Shown here piece by piece: positions 15,825 through 22,621 of a stretch of 24,542 nucleotides of DNA. The notes under the pieces were generated by a model that made no database searches, had not been told where the DNA came from, and was given only the letters and a program-made list of their open reading frames with translations. The DNA comes from CAYGAM01 sp964347915 (GTDB taxonomy: Archaea > Thermoproteota > Nitrososphaeria > Nitrososphaerales > Nitrosopumilaceae): positions 1 through 24,542 of the forward strand of contig CAYGAM010000027.1 in the NCBI GenBank assembly GCA_964347915.1, in the 5' to 3' direction. The first letter of the stretch is position 1. Each line of letters starts with the position of its first letter. The translations under genes were made by a program, and so were the position numbers.

Positions 15825-16880
15825 ATGATAATAAGGACCAGGCCGCATGTGGCAGGGCATCGCAGAGTGGTGCACGGCAGCGCAGCGTCTCATCCGGGAC
15901 TTGCAGAAAACGTAATAGACTTTAGCTCCAATGTAAATCCGCTGGGCGCGCCCAGGGCTGCAAGGCGGGCCTCTTTTGCCGACCTTGAAAAGTATCCTGA
16001 TTCGGCATCCGCGCACCTCAAGGAAAAACTGGCAGAGTACGCAGGCGTGCCGCGCAGCCAAATAACAGTGGGAAACGGCGCGTCTGAGATCATATACGAT
16101 TTCTGCCGCGCCTTTGTCTTGGAAAAGATGCCCGTCATGGTGCTGGCGCCGACTTTTGGCGAATACGAGGCAGCCTGCAGGCTGGCGGGAGCCACGATTG
16201 CGCGGTACAAGACAATGAATGCCGCCCGAGACATTGATGATATCATAGGCCGCATGCCGCGCGGCGGCTGCGTCTTTGCATGCAATCCAAACAATCCCAC
16301 CGGAAGCCTTGCGCCAAAAAAGGCAATGCGAAAAATGGCAAAGGCGGCAGCCGAGATCAATACGCTGGTATTTCTGGACGAGTGCTTTATTGAGATGGCG
16401 CAGACCGACGAGTCATTAATTCATGACAGGCTCGGCAATCTGTTTGTCCTGCGCTCCCTTACAAAGTCGTTCGGGCTTGCCGGAGTGCGGGCAGGATACG
16501 GCATCGGCAGCAAAAAAATGATTGAAATTCTGGACAGAATCAAGGTGCCGTGGAGCGTGTCAGGATACGCGCAATGCATAGCGGCCAATGCCCTTGATGA
16601 CGCGTCCCACATTGCCAAAGCCAAAAAGCTGCTGAAAAAAGAATATGCCTATCTTAGGCGCCGCCTTGCAAAGGCGCCTGGAATCTCATGCTATGATTCT
16701 GCCGCAAACTTTATTTTAATCAGGACAGATGAGGACTCGAAAGCAGTCCAAAAAAAGCTCTTGCGCAAAGGCATTCTGGTGCGGGACTGCAGTTCCTTTG
16801 CCGGCCTGGGCAAAAACCACATACGAGTTGCAGTAAGGACCCGAAGGGAGAACAGGCTGCTGGCAGAGGCGCTCTCATGA
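15825..16880 (+). CDS. cobD: CobD-like PLP enzyme (threonine-phosphate decarboxylase type)
   Basis: A 351-aa class I/II PLP-dependent enzyme close to histidinol-phosphate aminotransferase. The PLP lysine is K214 in SLTKSFGLAG. The cofactor pocket is marked by NPNNPTG (154-160), DE (185-186) and VGNGASEII (82-90). The N-terminal HGSAASHPGLAENVIDFSSNVNPLG is the hallmark opening of the CobD/CobC family, which makes (R)-1-aminopropan-2-ol phosphate for the B12 side chain. Position at the head of a cobQ-cbiB-cobS-cobY run supports this role over histidine biosynthesis. The next gene overlaps its stop by 4 bp (ATGA). Confidence 0.88.
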   Translation: MIIRTRPHVAGHRRVVHGSAASHPGLAENVIDFSSNVNPLGAPRAARRASFADLEKYPDSASAHLKEKLAEYAGVPRSQITVGNGASEIIYDFCRAFVLEKMPVMVLAPTFGEYEAACRLAGATIARYKTMNAARDIDDIIGRMPRGGCVFACNPNNPTGSLAPKKAMRKMAKAAAEINTLVFLDECFIEMAQTDESLIHDRLGNLFVLRSLTKSFGLAGVRAGYGIGSKKMIEILDRIKVPWSVSGYAQCIAANALDDASHIAKAKKLLKKEYAYLRRRLAKAPGISCYDSAANFILIRTDEDSKAVQKKLLRKGILVRDCSSFAGLGKNHIRVAVRTRRENRLLAEALS

Positions 16881-17701
16881 AGGCCGTAATGGTACAGGGA
16901 ACATCGTCCGGCGCGGGCAAGACCACGCTGGCAGCGGCACTGTGCCGAATTTTTTCGGACATGGGCATGTCAGTAGCTCCGTTCAAGTCCCAGAACATGT
17001 CAAGATACTCGTACAGATCAGAAAAGTTTGAGATCTCAATAGCTCAGGCGCTGCAGGCAGTAGCCGCAAGATGCGAGATCGCGCCCGACATGAATCCCAT
17101 ACTTCTCAAGCCTATTGACAACTGCCGCAGCCAGGTGTTCGTGCGCGGGCACAGTTATGCCGCAATGAATGCGTCCGAGTACTATTCCTTTGCAGCAGAA
17201 AGCGGGCTGCGCATAGCGCAGGACTCGCTTGACCGCCTGATGGGCAAGTACGATTTGATTGTGCTGGAAGGGGCTGGTTCGCCTGCCGAGATCAACATAA
17301 AGGCAGACATTGCAAACATGAGAATGGCAGAGCATGCAAAGGCTCAGGTCATTCTAGTGGCAGACATTGAAAGGGGAGGATCGTTTGCCAGCATAGCAGG
17401 CACCATGTCGCTTCTAAGCCGGGAACATCAGGACATGGTAGGCGGCTTTGTCTTCAACAAGTTTCGAGGGGACGCAGGCATTCTAAAGCCGGGCTTTGAT
17501 ATCATACAAGAAAAGACGCAAAAGCCCGTCCTGGGAACCGTTCCCATGCTGGATATCTCTCTGCCTGAAGAGGACTCGATGGGGAGCAGAGAGGGCTTTA
17601 GCACGGACAGCTTGGCAGGAATGGACGAAGAGCTGGGCATGCTTGCAGGCAAAGTAAAAGCAAGCCTGAAAATGAATATCATACTGGAGATGATATCATG
17701 A
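16877..17701 (+). CDS. cobQ: Cobyric acid synthase, short form lacking the glutaminase domain
   Basis: A 274-aa protein matching the N-terminal ATP-dependent synthetase domain of CobQ, which amidates four side chains of adenosylcobyrinic acid a,c-diamide. Seen are the P-loop variant GTSSGAGKT (8-16), PFKSQNMS (36-43), EISIAQALQAVAA, LEGAGSPAEIN (130-140) and LPEEDS, which normally closes this domain. Canonical CobQ is near 490 residues and continues into a class I glutamine amidotransferase domain. Here the protein ends about 40 residues after LPEEDS and cbiB begins about 30 bp later, with no glutaminase remnant between. It must use free ammonia or a separate glutaminase, unless this short form is normal in the lineage. 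The start overlaps the stop of the previous gene. Confidence 0.85.
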   Translation: MKAVMVQGTSSGAGKTTLAAALCRIFSDMGMSVAPFKSQNMSRYSYRSEKFEISIAQALQAVAARCEIAPDMNPILLKPIDNCRSQVFVRGHSYAAMNASEYYSFAAESGLRIAQDSLDRLMGKYDLIVLEGAGSPAEINIKADIANMRMAEHAKAQVILVADIERGGSFASIAGTMSLLSREHQDMVGGFVFNKFRGDAGILKPGFDIIQEKTQKPVLGTVPMLDISLPEEDSMGSREGFSTDSLAGMDEELGMLAGKVKASLKMNIILEMIS

Positions 17702-17732
17702 CAGGGAGCGCCGTGCAGCCGGCTCGCGTCAG

Positions 17733-18809
17733 GTGTCGCACCGTGCAGGAGAACATGCCTTGAGCGAGGCAGGCTCCCTGGCGTACGCGCTGGAATATGC
17801 TCTAGAATACATTCCAGGGCAGTTTCTAGGATACATTATAGAACACTCATGGGCGCAGCATCTTTTGATTCTGGCCCTTGCCCTGGGTCTTGACTTTGCA
17901 TTCGGCGATCCCAAAAGCAGGTATCATCCAACGGCATGGATTGGCAGAATGATTGCCGCAGTAGCGGTGCGCGCAAAGCGCGCCTCGCACGAAAGGGCTG
18001 GAGGCATCCTTGCAGTCGCGCTGCCGTGCAGCATAGCAGTGGCTGCAGTATCTGCCGCGATGCACGGCGCGGGCATGCTTCAGGGCGCAGCCGGCGCAGC
18101 CGTACTCGTGCTTGCAGGAGCCGTCCTGCTCAAGAGTACGATTGCCGTACGCGGCATGGAAAGGCATGCCCTGCTTGTGATGGAATCCATAAGAAACGGC
18201 AGCATGCGGCACGCCAGGGGAAGGCTGTCCATGATTGTAAAGCGCGATACCAAAAGCCTCAGCGAGAGGCAGGTTGTGTCAGGCGTGATAGAATCAGTCG
18301 CAGAGAGCATAGTGGACGGAATAACGGGACCGCTCTTTTACTTTGGGCTGCTTGGACTGCCGGGCGCCTTTGCGTACCGCGTTGCAAATACGGCGGATTC
18401 GATGGTGGGCTACAAGAGCGCGATGTTTGCCAGCCTTGGCTGGTTTGGTGCAAACTGCGACAAGATGCTCAACTTTGCGCCGTCAAGAATAACCGTCGCG
18501 GCAATAATGCTCGGCGCAGCCGCGCTGAGAATGAACTGGCGCAACGCGTACAGAACGGCGCGGCGGTACGGCAGGGCTACTGCAAGCCCGAATGCAGGAT
18601 ACCCAATGGCGGCAGTGGCGGGCGCGCTTGGCGTGCGGCTGGAAAAGGCAGGGCACTATGTCATCGGAGACGGAAGGGCAGAGCTGACCATTCAGGACGT
18701 GCAGGGAGCCGTCAAGCTCATGAAGGCTGCCGCCGTCATCTTTGGCATTACGGTAACGGCGCCGCTGATGCTTGCGCTCTCGCACCTTGGATGGTGGATT
18801 CATGCTTAG
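17733..18809 (+). CDS. cbiB: Adenosylcobinamide-phosphate synthase
   Basis: A 358-aa polytopic membrane protein of the CbiB/CobD family that joins aminopropanol (or its phosphate) to adenosylcobyric acid. The signature block is LDFAFGDPKSRYHPTAWIGRMI (about 53-74), followed by family features RLSMIVKRDTKSLSE, ESVAESIVDGITGPLFYF and AYRVANTADSMVGYK. The N-terminal 40 residues (with a YALEYALEY repeat) are extra compared with most homologues. The start is uncertain: GTG at 17733 gives the length listed, while TTG at 17760 is preceded by AGGAG at 8 bp. The next gene, cobS, overlaps its end by 8 bp. Confidence 0.92.
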   Translation: MSHRAGEHALSEAGSLAYALEYALEYIPGQFLGYIIEHSWAQHLLILALALGLDFAFGDPKSRYHPTAWIGRMIAAVAVRAKRASHERAGGILAVALPCSIAVAAVSAAMHGAGMLQGAAGAAVLVLAGAVLLKSTIAVRGMERHALLVMESIRNGSMRHARGRLSMIVKRDTKSLSERQVVSGVIESVAESIVDGITGPLFYFGLLGLPGAFAYRVANTADSMVGYKSAMFASLGWFGANCDKMLNFAPSRITVAAIMLGAAALRMNWRNAYRTARRYGRATASPNAGYPMAAVAGALGVRLEKAGHYVIGDGRAELTIQDVQGAVKLMKAAAVIFGITVTAPLMLALSHLGWWIHA

Positions 18810-19527
18810 GGAGATTGACAGCCTCCTTTCATTTCTGACTATTATTCCATCCAAGGGCGCAAGCCTGGAAGATACTGCAAGATGCATGCATCTTTTTCCG
18901 GTTGTCGGAATGATCATAGGCGCCGTTCTAGGACTGATTGGATTCGGCCTCTTGGAGATTGGCGCAGAGCCGCTGATAATGGCGCTTGCAGTAGTAATGG
19001 CGGCCGCCGTAATTACCGGACTGCATCATGCGGACGGATTGTGCGATTTTGCGGACGGGCTTTTGCGCAAGGGGACGCGCGGGCAAAAGCTTGCAGCAAT
19101 GAAGGACTCGGTCACCGGCACCGGCGGAATCTTCGCAACGGTGCTGTACATAGGCGGCATGCTGGCAGCGCTCTCCTACGTGCCCGCATGGGATATTTTT
19201 GCAGCAGTTTTTGCGGCAGAGATAGCCGCCAAGTTCTCCATGGTTCTGCTGGCAGCAATAAGCGGCGCCGCAACGCGTGGCTCAAGCGTGCCGTTTCTTT
19301 CTGCAATGCGGAACAAAAAAAAGATTGCTTTTGCAGGCGGCATTACGTTCTTTCCCATCGTCCTTGTAGGCGGCACTGCCGGCATGGCAGCTCTTGGCGC
19401 CGTAATAGCAGTTACGATGATCATATCCGCAGTATCCGCCCGAAGCTTTGGCGGAATTACGGGAGACGTAATGGGTGCGGCAAACGAGATATCAAGGCTG
19501 ACAGTGATTTTGGTGTTTGTGCTTTGA
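18802..19527 (+). CDS. cobS: Adenosylcobinamide-GDP ribazoletransferase (cobalamin synthase)
   Basis: A 241-aa integral membrane enzyme that joins adenosylcobinamide-GDP with alpha-ribazole or its phosphate in the last step of nucleotide-loop assembly. The Asp-rich motif HHADGLCDFADGLL (H75-L88, with D78, D82, D85) is the metal site. MKDSVTGTGG (100-109) and FGGITGDVMGAANE near the C-terminus are characteristic. Four to six hydrophobic segments are visible. ATG at 18802 is chosen because it opens the conserved MLREIDSLLSFLTIIP and overlaps the cbiB stop, while an in-frame ATG 10 codons earlier lies deep inside cbiB. Confidence 0.93.
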   Translation: MLREIDSLLSFLTIIPSKGASLEDTARCMHLFPVVGMIIGAVLGLIGFGLLEIGAEPLIMALAVVMAAAVITGLHHADGLCDFADGLLRKGTRGQKLAAMKDSVTGTGGIFATVLYIGGMLAALSYVPAWDIFAAVFAAEIAAKFSMVLLAAISGAATRGSSVPFLSAMRNKKKIAFAGGITFFPIVLVGGTAGMAALGAVIAVTMIISAVSARSFGGITGDVMGAANEISRLTVILVFVL

Positions 19528-20129
19528 TGAGCGGCATTGTAATGGCCGGAGGGCGCGGCTCCCGGATGAACATGGACGGCGAAAAGCTTCTGCTCTCATA
19601 CAGGCAGCCCATCATACTGCATGCAATAGAGGCGCTCATAGATTCAGGAGTGCTGAAATCAGTGCGCGCTGCCGTATCACGCCATGCTCCCATGACTGCC
19701 GAGCTGCTGGAAAAGCGCGGCATCAAGACCATTGAGACTCCGGGCGCAGGATACTCGAATGATCTGGCATTTGCGCTAAAGCAGTGCGCCGGCGGCGTCC
19801 TCATAGTATCCGGCGACATGCCGCTTTTAGACGGCGGGATCATACGCAGGATTGCATCGCTGTACGACGGCGGGGCCTGGACAGGCATCCTTGCAAGCTG
19901 CGATTTTCTCAAGACGCACGGGCTGGCCTGGAGCGTACAGGTAGAATACGGCGGCTCGAAATATTCCCATACAGGAATATCGCTGGCAAATGCAGACATC
20001 ATCAAAAGCGGCGAGGCTGTTCCGGAACGGTACGAAATAATCAACGACCTGCGGGCCGCGTTCAGCGTGAATGCCAGGCGCGACTATGGCATGCTGCAGG
20101 AACTTGAGGCCATGCTGAAAAAGGCATGA
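19527..20129 (+). CDS. cobY: Adenosylcobinamide-phosphate guanylyltransferase (archaeal CobY)
   Basis: A 200-aa nucleotidyltransferase that activates adenosylcobinamide phosphate with GTP, the archaeal non-homologous replacement of bacterial CobU. The NTP-transferase signature is MAGGRGSRM...EKLLL (6-24), and the metal aspartate is D97 in VSGDMPLLDGG. Length matches archaeal CobY rather than longer MobA-like proteins. The ATG at 19527 shares one base with the cobS stop (TGATG), so translation is coupled. The open frame continues far upstream inside cobS, but that part is only a shadow of cobS. Confidence 0.9.
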   Translation: MSGIVMAGGRGSRMNMDGEKLLLSYRQPIILHAIEALIDSGVLKSVRAAVSRHAPMTAELLEKRGIKTIETPGAGYSNDLAFALKQCAGGVLIVSGDMPLLDGGIIRRIASLYDGGAWTGILASCDFLKTHGLAWSVQVEYGGSKYSHTGISLANADIIKSGEAVPERYEIINDLRAAFSVNARRDYGMLQELEAMLKKA

Positions 20130-20154
20130 TTCAGGACGCGTCCGCCAATGCGGA

Positions 20155-20352
20155 CTATTCCAGAATCTCGGACACGCTGCCGTGCAGCCATGCCTTGGAG
20201 CCGGTGGGCTCAGACAGTATGTTTCCGCATGTATTGCACATGACGCGGGTGGACGAATGCGAGTATACCACCTGAGTCTCGCTGCACTCGCTGCATGAAA
20301 TTTTTTGAAACCTGCTTGCCGGTTTTGGTATCGGTACGTGACTCTTTTTCAT
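20155..20352 (-). CDS. rps27e: Ribosomal protein S27e
   Basis: A 65-aa small-subunit ribosomal protein with a zinc ribbon: C20-x2-C23 (ISCSECS) and C39-x2-C42 (VMCNTCGN), both intact. Length and the phrase TQVVYSHSSTRVMC are typical of archaeal and eukaryotic S27e. Its ATG overlaps the stop of rpl44e by 4 bp, the usual archaeal pair. It converges with cobY, 25 bp apart. Confidence 0.95.
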   Translation of the reverse strand: MKKSHVPIPKPASRFQKISCSECSETQVVYSHSSTRVMCNTCGNILSEPTGSKAWLHGSVSEILE

Positions 20353-20630
20353 ACTGCCACCAGCTCAAATTTTTTTACCCGTATTCCAAAGGTGTTGAAT
20401 TTTTTCTTGCACTGCTTGCAGGCCAGTATGCGCGTAACCTTTTTGGTCACCTTTGCAGGCTTTGCAAGCTTGGGGAACTTTTGGCCTCCATACCCCTTTT
20501 TGTCCTCGGCATGCCGCCTCTCGCCGATGGCAGACGCCCGCCTCTTGCCGGCCTTGTATATTGAGACCTTTTGCGTTGTGTGCGTCTTGCACTTGGGGCA
20601 GTACCTCTTGATCTCCTTTGGATATTGCAT
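20349..20630 (-). CDS. rpl44e: Ribosomal protein L44e
   Basis: A 93-aa large-subunit ribosomal protein starting at the ATG at 20630 (MQYPKEIKRYCPKCKTHT). It has two zinc-binding pairs, C11-x2-C14 and C71-x2-C74 (LACKQCKKKF), and the family block GERRHAEDKKGYGGQKFPK. The frame is open upstream, but those extra residues are not family-like. An AT-rich stretch CCTTAAATTA about 30 bp before the ATG is a plausible promoter. It is the first gene of the rpl44e-rps27e pair. Confidence 0.95.
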   Translation of the reverse strand: MQYPKEIKRYCPKCKTHTTQKVSIYKAGKRRASAIGERRHAEDKKGYGGQKFPKLAKPAKVTKKVTRILACKQCKKKFNTFGIRVKKFELVAV

Positions 20631-20756
20631 GGCATGCTTTCTGATGTTCGGTAATTTAAGGCTTGAATGAGTGCGTCCTCGCAAGCGCTTAGGGGCATAA
20701 CAGTATTGTGCGAATACAAGCGCAACAAACGCATCTTAGGCAGAGCCCATAAACAG

Positions 20757-20860
20757 ATAAGCGAAGTGTGCCAAAAAATCGAGTAAAAGCAGAAGATGGG
20801 CAAGAAAACGACGCCTCAATAGCAAGACAAAAACGACAATTCCGCTCACATTTCACTTAG
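20757..20860 (+). mobile_element. 104-bp inverted-repeat element, copy 1
   Basis: It aligns without gaps with the element at 21472-21575, with 95 of 104 bases identical by eye. The right end is CACATTTCACTTAG; the left end is a mutated version of the inverted terminus (ATAAGCGAAGTGTG). It has no coding capacity. It resembles a MITE, mobilised in trans by an unknown transposase. Confidence 0.75.
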
Positions 20861-20964
20861 CTGGTACAGTTCATCCTCTGTGCATTCAAGAGCTTTTAAT
20901 CGCCGCTAGATCTTGGCCTGTTTCTAGCTTGGAGCTGTTTTGTGGAGACTTTTGGGAAAACTGC
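20861..20964 (-). other. Possible C-terminal gene remnant next to copy 1
   Basis: On the minus strand the phrase LKALECTEDELYQLSEM, followed by a stop, reads out of this stretch and uses the element's own terminus for its last codons. Upstream the frame is closed. It looks like the tail of a small regulator or antitoxin-like protein interrupted by the element, but the family cannot be assigned. Confidence 0.2.
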
Positions 20965-21190
20965 CTACAGCATCTTCAGAAATTCCTTTGGCTCTAACTC
21001 AGATTGCTTTAGTATGGCCCGTAATGTCTCTCTTGCAATTTCCTTGTGATTTGGAACACTTAGTCTTCTGTGGGGATGTTTTTCACTGCACAGTAATTAT
21101 GTGGCTGCCTGTCTGATGATCAATTCCGTAGCCAGTTTGGTGCAGTGCCTTGATCAACTCTCTTGCAGAAACAACAGGCAGTTTAGACAT
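20965..21190 (-). pseudogene. hicA: hicA toxin, frameshifted
   Basis: HicA toxins are small mRNA interferases with a double-stranded-RNA-binding fold and a catalytic His. The first part reads MSKLPVVSARELIKALHQTG and GSHI, including the active-site His region. The frame then meets TGA (21083-21085), while the other half continues one frame over as KHPHRRLSVPNHKEIARETL and RAILKQSELEPKEFLKML. A net gain of one base near 21095-21100 explains both. The ATG overlaps the hicB stop by 8 bp, so the toxin once followed hicB in an operon. It is probably inactive, unless the frameshift is an assembly error. Confidence 0.8.
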
Positions 21191-21395
21191 GTATCTCTAC
21201 AGTCTCTTCATCAATGGGGGAAGGAATCGACTCGCCGTGTTTTTTTAGACTAGCCAAATATCCAGATATGGCATCTTTGGCATTTACGACGGCATCTTGT
21301 CTGGTCCTTCCCTGGGATATGCACCCGGGAAGATCCGGAACCTCGGAGACAAACATCCCGTCTTCGTCTTGCCTTATGAGTATTCTAAACTTCAT
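21183..21395 (-). CDS. hicB: HicB-family antitoxin
   Basis: A compact 70-aa HicB-type antitoxin (MKFRILIRQDEDGMFVSEVP, then DLPGCISQGRTRQDAVVNAKDAISGYLASL). The GMFVSEVPDLPGCISQGRT block is the family core, a partly degraded RNase-H-like fold that covers the toxin. No C-terminal DNA-binding domain is present, as in short HicB forms. The start is ATG at 21395, or GTG two codons earlier at 21401. A TATA box (TTTTTATAC, minus, about 21420-21428) lies about 28 bp upstream. The frame is intact although the partner toxin is broken. Confidence 0.85.
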   Translation of the reverse strand: MKFRILIRQDEDGMFVSEVPDLPGCISQGRTRQDAVVNAKDAISGYLASLKKHGESIPSPIDEETVEIHV

Positions 21396-21419
21396 TTCCA
21401 CTACATGTCAAGATATTTG

Positions 21420-21428
21420 GTATAAAAA
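21420..21428 (-). promoter_or_regulatory. TATA box of hicBA
   Basis: TTTTTATAC on the minus strand at the expected distance from the hicB start codon; leaderless or near-leaderless mRNA is expected. Confidence 0.55.
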
Positions 21429-21471
21429 TCAAGTTGGCTGTTCAGTCGTAAGAATTTACCCCTCAGGCCAG

Positions 21472-21575
21472 CTAAGTGAAATGTGCCGAAAAATCGAGTA
21501 AAAGCAGAAGATGGGCAAGAAAACGACGCCTTAATAGCAAGACAAAAGCAACAATCCCGCTTACATTTCACTTAG
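21472..21575 (+). mobile_element. 104-bp inverted-repeat element, copy 2
   Basis: It begins CTAAGTGAAATGTG and ends with the inverse (TACATTTCACTTAG), giving terminal inverted repeats of 13-14 bp with at most one mismatch. It is same-length and about 91% identical to copy 1, in the same orientation, so the two bracket hicBA. It is non-coding and MITE-like. No clear target-site duplication could be read. Confidence 0.8.
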
Positions 21576-21591
21576 ATGATAAACGCGTACG

Positions 21592-21601
21592 ATTTATAAA
21601 A
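21592..21601 (+). promoter_or_regulatory. TATA-like box right of element copy 2
   Basis: ATTTATAAAA is about 30 bp before an ATG at 21627 that opens a 63-codon frame of doubtful reality. The sequence itself is a good box A. Confidence 0.4.
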
Positions 21602-21626
21602 TCTGAAAGCCTAATTACATCAGGTA

Positions 21627-21730
21627 ATGCGGACCGTAATACTAGAGAGTGTTAATCTGACATTCTCTTATTATGGTTTTGTCATCATTTGCAAAGTAAT
21701 GCGGGCCGCATTGCTAGAGGACGTGCTAAT
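21627..21730 (+). repeat. Imperfect direct repeat of a gene-start-like segment
   Basis: ATGCGGACCGTAATACTAGA (from 21627) and ATGCGGGCCGCATTGCTAGA (from 21699) are related over about 33 bp, encoding MRTVILESV and MRAALLEDV in the same frame. It looks like a duplicated 5' end of a gene whose body is gone. The frame runs on to 21818 without recognisable homology. Confidence 0.4.
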
Positions 21731-21756
21731 GGGAGGTTCCTTGTTGCATGCGCTTG

Positions 21757-22119
21757 GCGCTTATTTTGGAAACGCTGTGCAGCCGCATCCTGCTGCGTTT
21801 CCAGAACTGTCAGTTTGAAACTTTTCATAAATCAATTTTCAATATTTTTCGAATTCATTCGGCGTTGAATGGTGACGAAATGATCCATATGCAACTGCAT
21901 CTGCAGTGTGAATTCCTTCAGCATGTGAATCATCAAAACAGGAGGTTTTGCTCATGCTTTGATAATTTGTTGTCCTTTCTCTTGCATCTTTGATTATCTC
22001 AATGATATTTCTATGAAGCCCATGGCAGAACGCACAAGTTTTTTCCGCAAATGTCGGACAGTCCAAAAAGCGTATTTGCCGGCAATTATTGGCTTGAGGT
22101 GCGAGTCATCATAAATATC
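21757..22119 (-). pseudogene. Decayed DUF3800-like remnant
   Basis: One minus-strand frame reads DIYDDSHLKPIIAGKYAFLD, CPTFAEKTCAFCHGLHRNII and EGIHTADAVAYGSFR, then NEFEKY, a TGA stop, and KLIYEKF. The block 'EGIHTADAVAYxxFR...KYxKLI' resembles the C-terminal end of DUF3800 proteins, and the TGA (about 21858-21860) sits where KYW would be expected, so it is probably a mutated TGG. No start codon or N-terminal half is found, since an in-frame TGA precedes the block. The family assignment is tentative. Confidence 0.4.
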
Positions 22120-22587
22120 TCAAAAAATGGAGTCGGGAGGACAATGAAACAATATGCTGCGAATATTTGCGATTCGGACATGCTGCATGCCAAGCTAGGA
22201 CATTAACGCGGCAATAACAGCGGCAGCTGACGGATATTCGCCAGGCTGCGTCCTGATGCCAGCGGAACTATGCAGGGGGCGGCGCAGATGCCACAAGAGG
22301 CATGCGGCTTCCGCTGCTTGGAAGAGCATGGACGCAATGGACTAAACCGTTTCCATCCCCTAACCTTTTGTTTCGGCGGGATGATGGCATGCGCGCCGGC
22401 ATGGAGAAAGCGAGGATTGGGCGCGTCAAAGATGCCGCACAAGCAACTCGCTTTTGCTTAATGCGAGGTCATGGGACGCAAATGCGTACAGCGCCCTAGC
22501 AGAGGATTGGGCGGCGGCGCACGCGGTTCCAGCATGCCGCGCAGGGCAGATCTCTGCAGGCAGGGAACAGGCATGCGGCGGCGCGTT
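22120..22587. other. Intergenic region upstream of the adenine deaminase gene
   Basis: No gene is recognised on either strand. Open frames here are short and Cys/Pro/Arg-rich in a way typical of non-coding GC-rich DNA. No tRNA, repeat or hairpin of note was found. Confidence 0.5.
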
Positions 22588-22598
22588 TAATGTATAAC
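22588..22598 (+). promoter_or_regulatory. TATA box of the adenine deaminase gene
   Basis: AATGTATAACT is centred about 28 bp before the ATG at 22622 in an otherwise GC-rich stretch. Confidence 0.5.
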
Positions 22599-22621
22599 TA
22601 GATGCTGCCTTTGGGTAAGGC

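Noticed and set aside
16877..17760. Frameshift separating a CobQ glutaminase domain
   Set aside because: Only about 30 bp lie between the cobQ stop and cbiB, and no glutaminase-like residues appear in any frame, so the domain is absent rather than shifted.
17936..18838. Plus-strand 300-codon frame inside cbiB
   Set aside because: Arg/Gly/Cys-rich alternate frame of the GC-rich cbiB gene; cbiB itself is unambiguous.
18882..19526. Upstream extension of the cobY reading frame by 215 codons
   Set aside because: It lies entirely inside cobS and has an Arg/Cys-rich shadow composition. The conserved CobY N-terminus starts at 19527.
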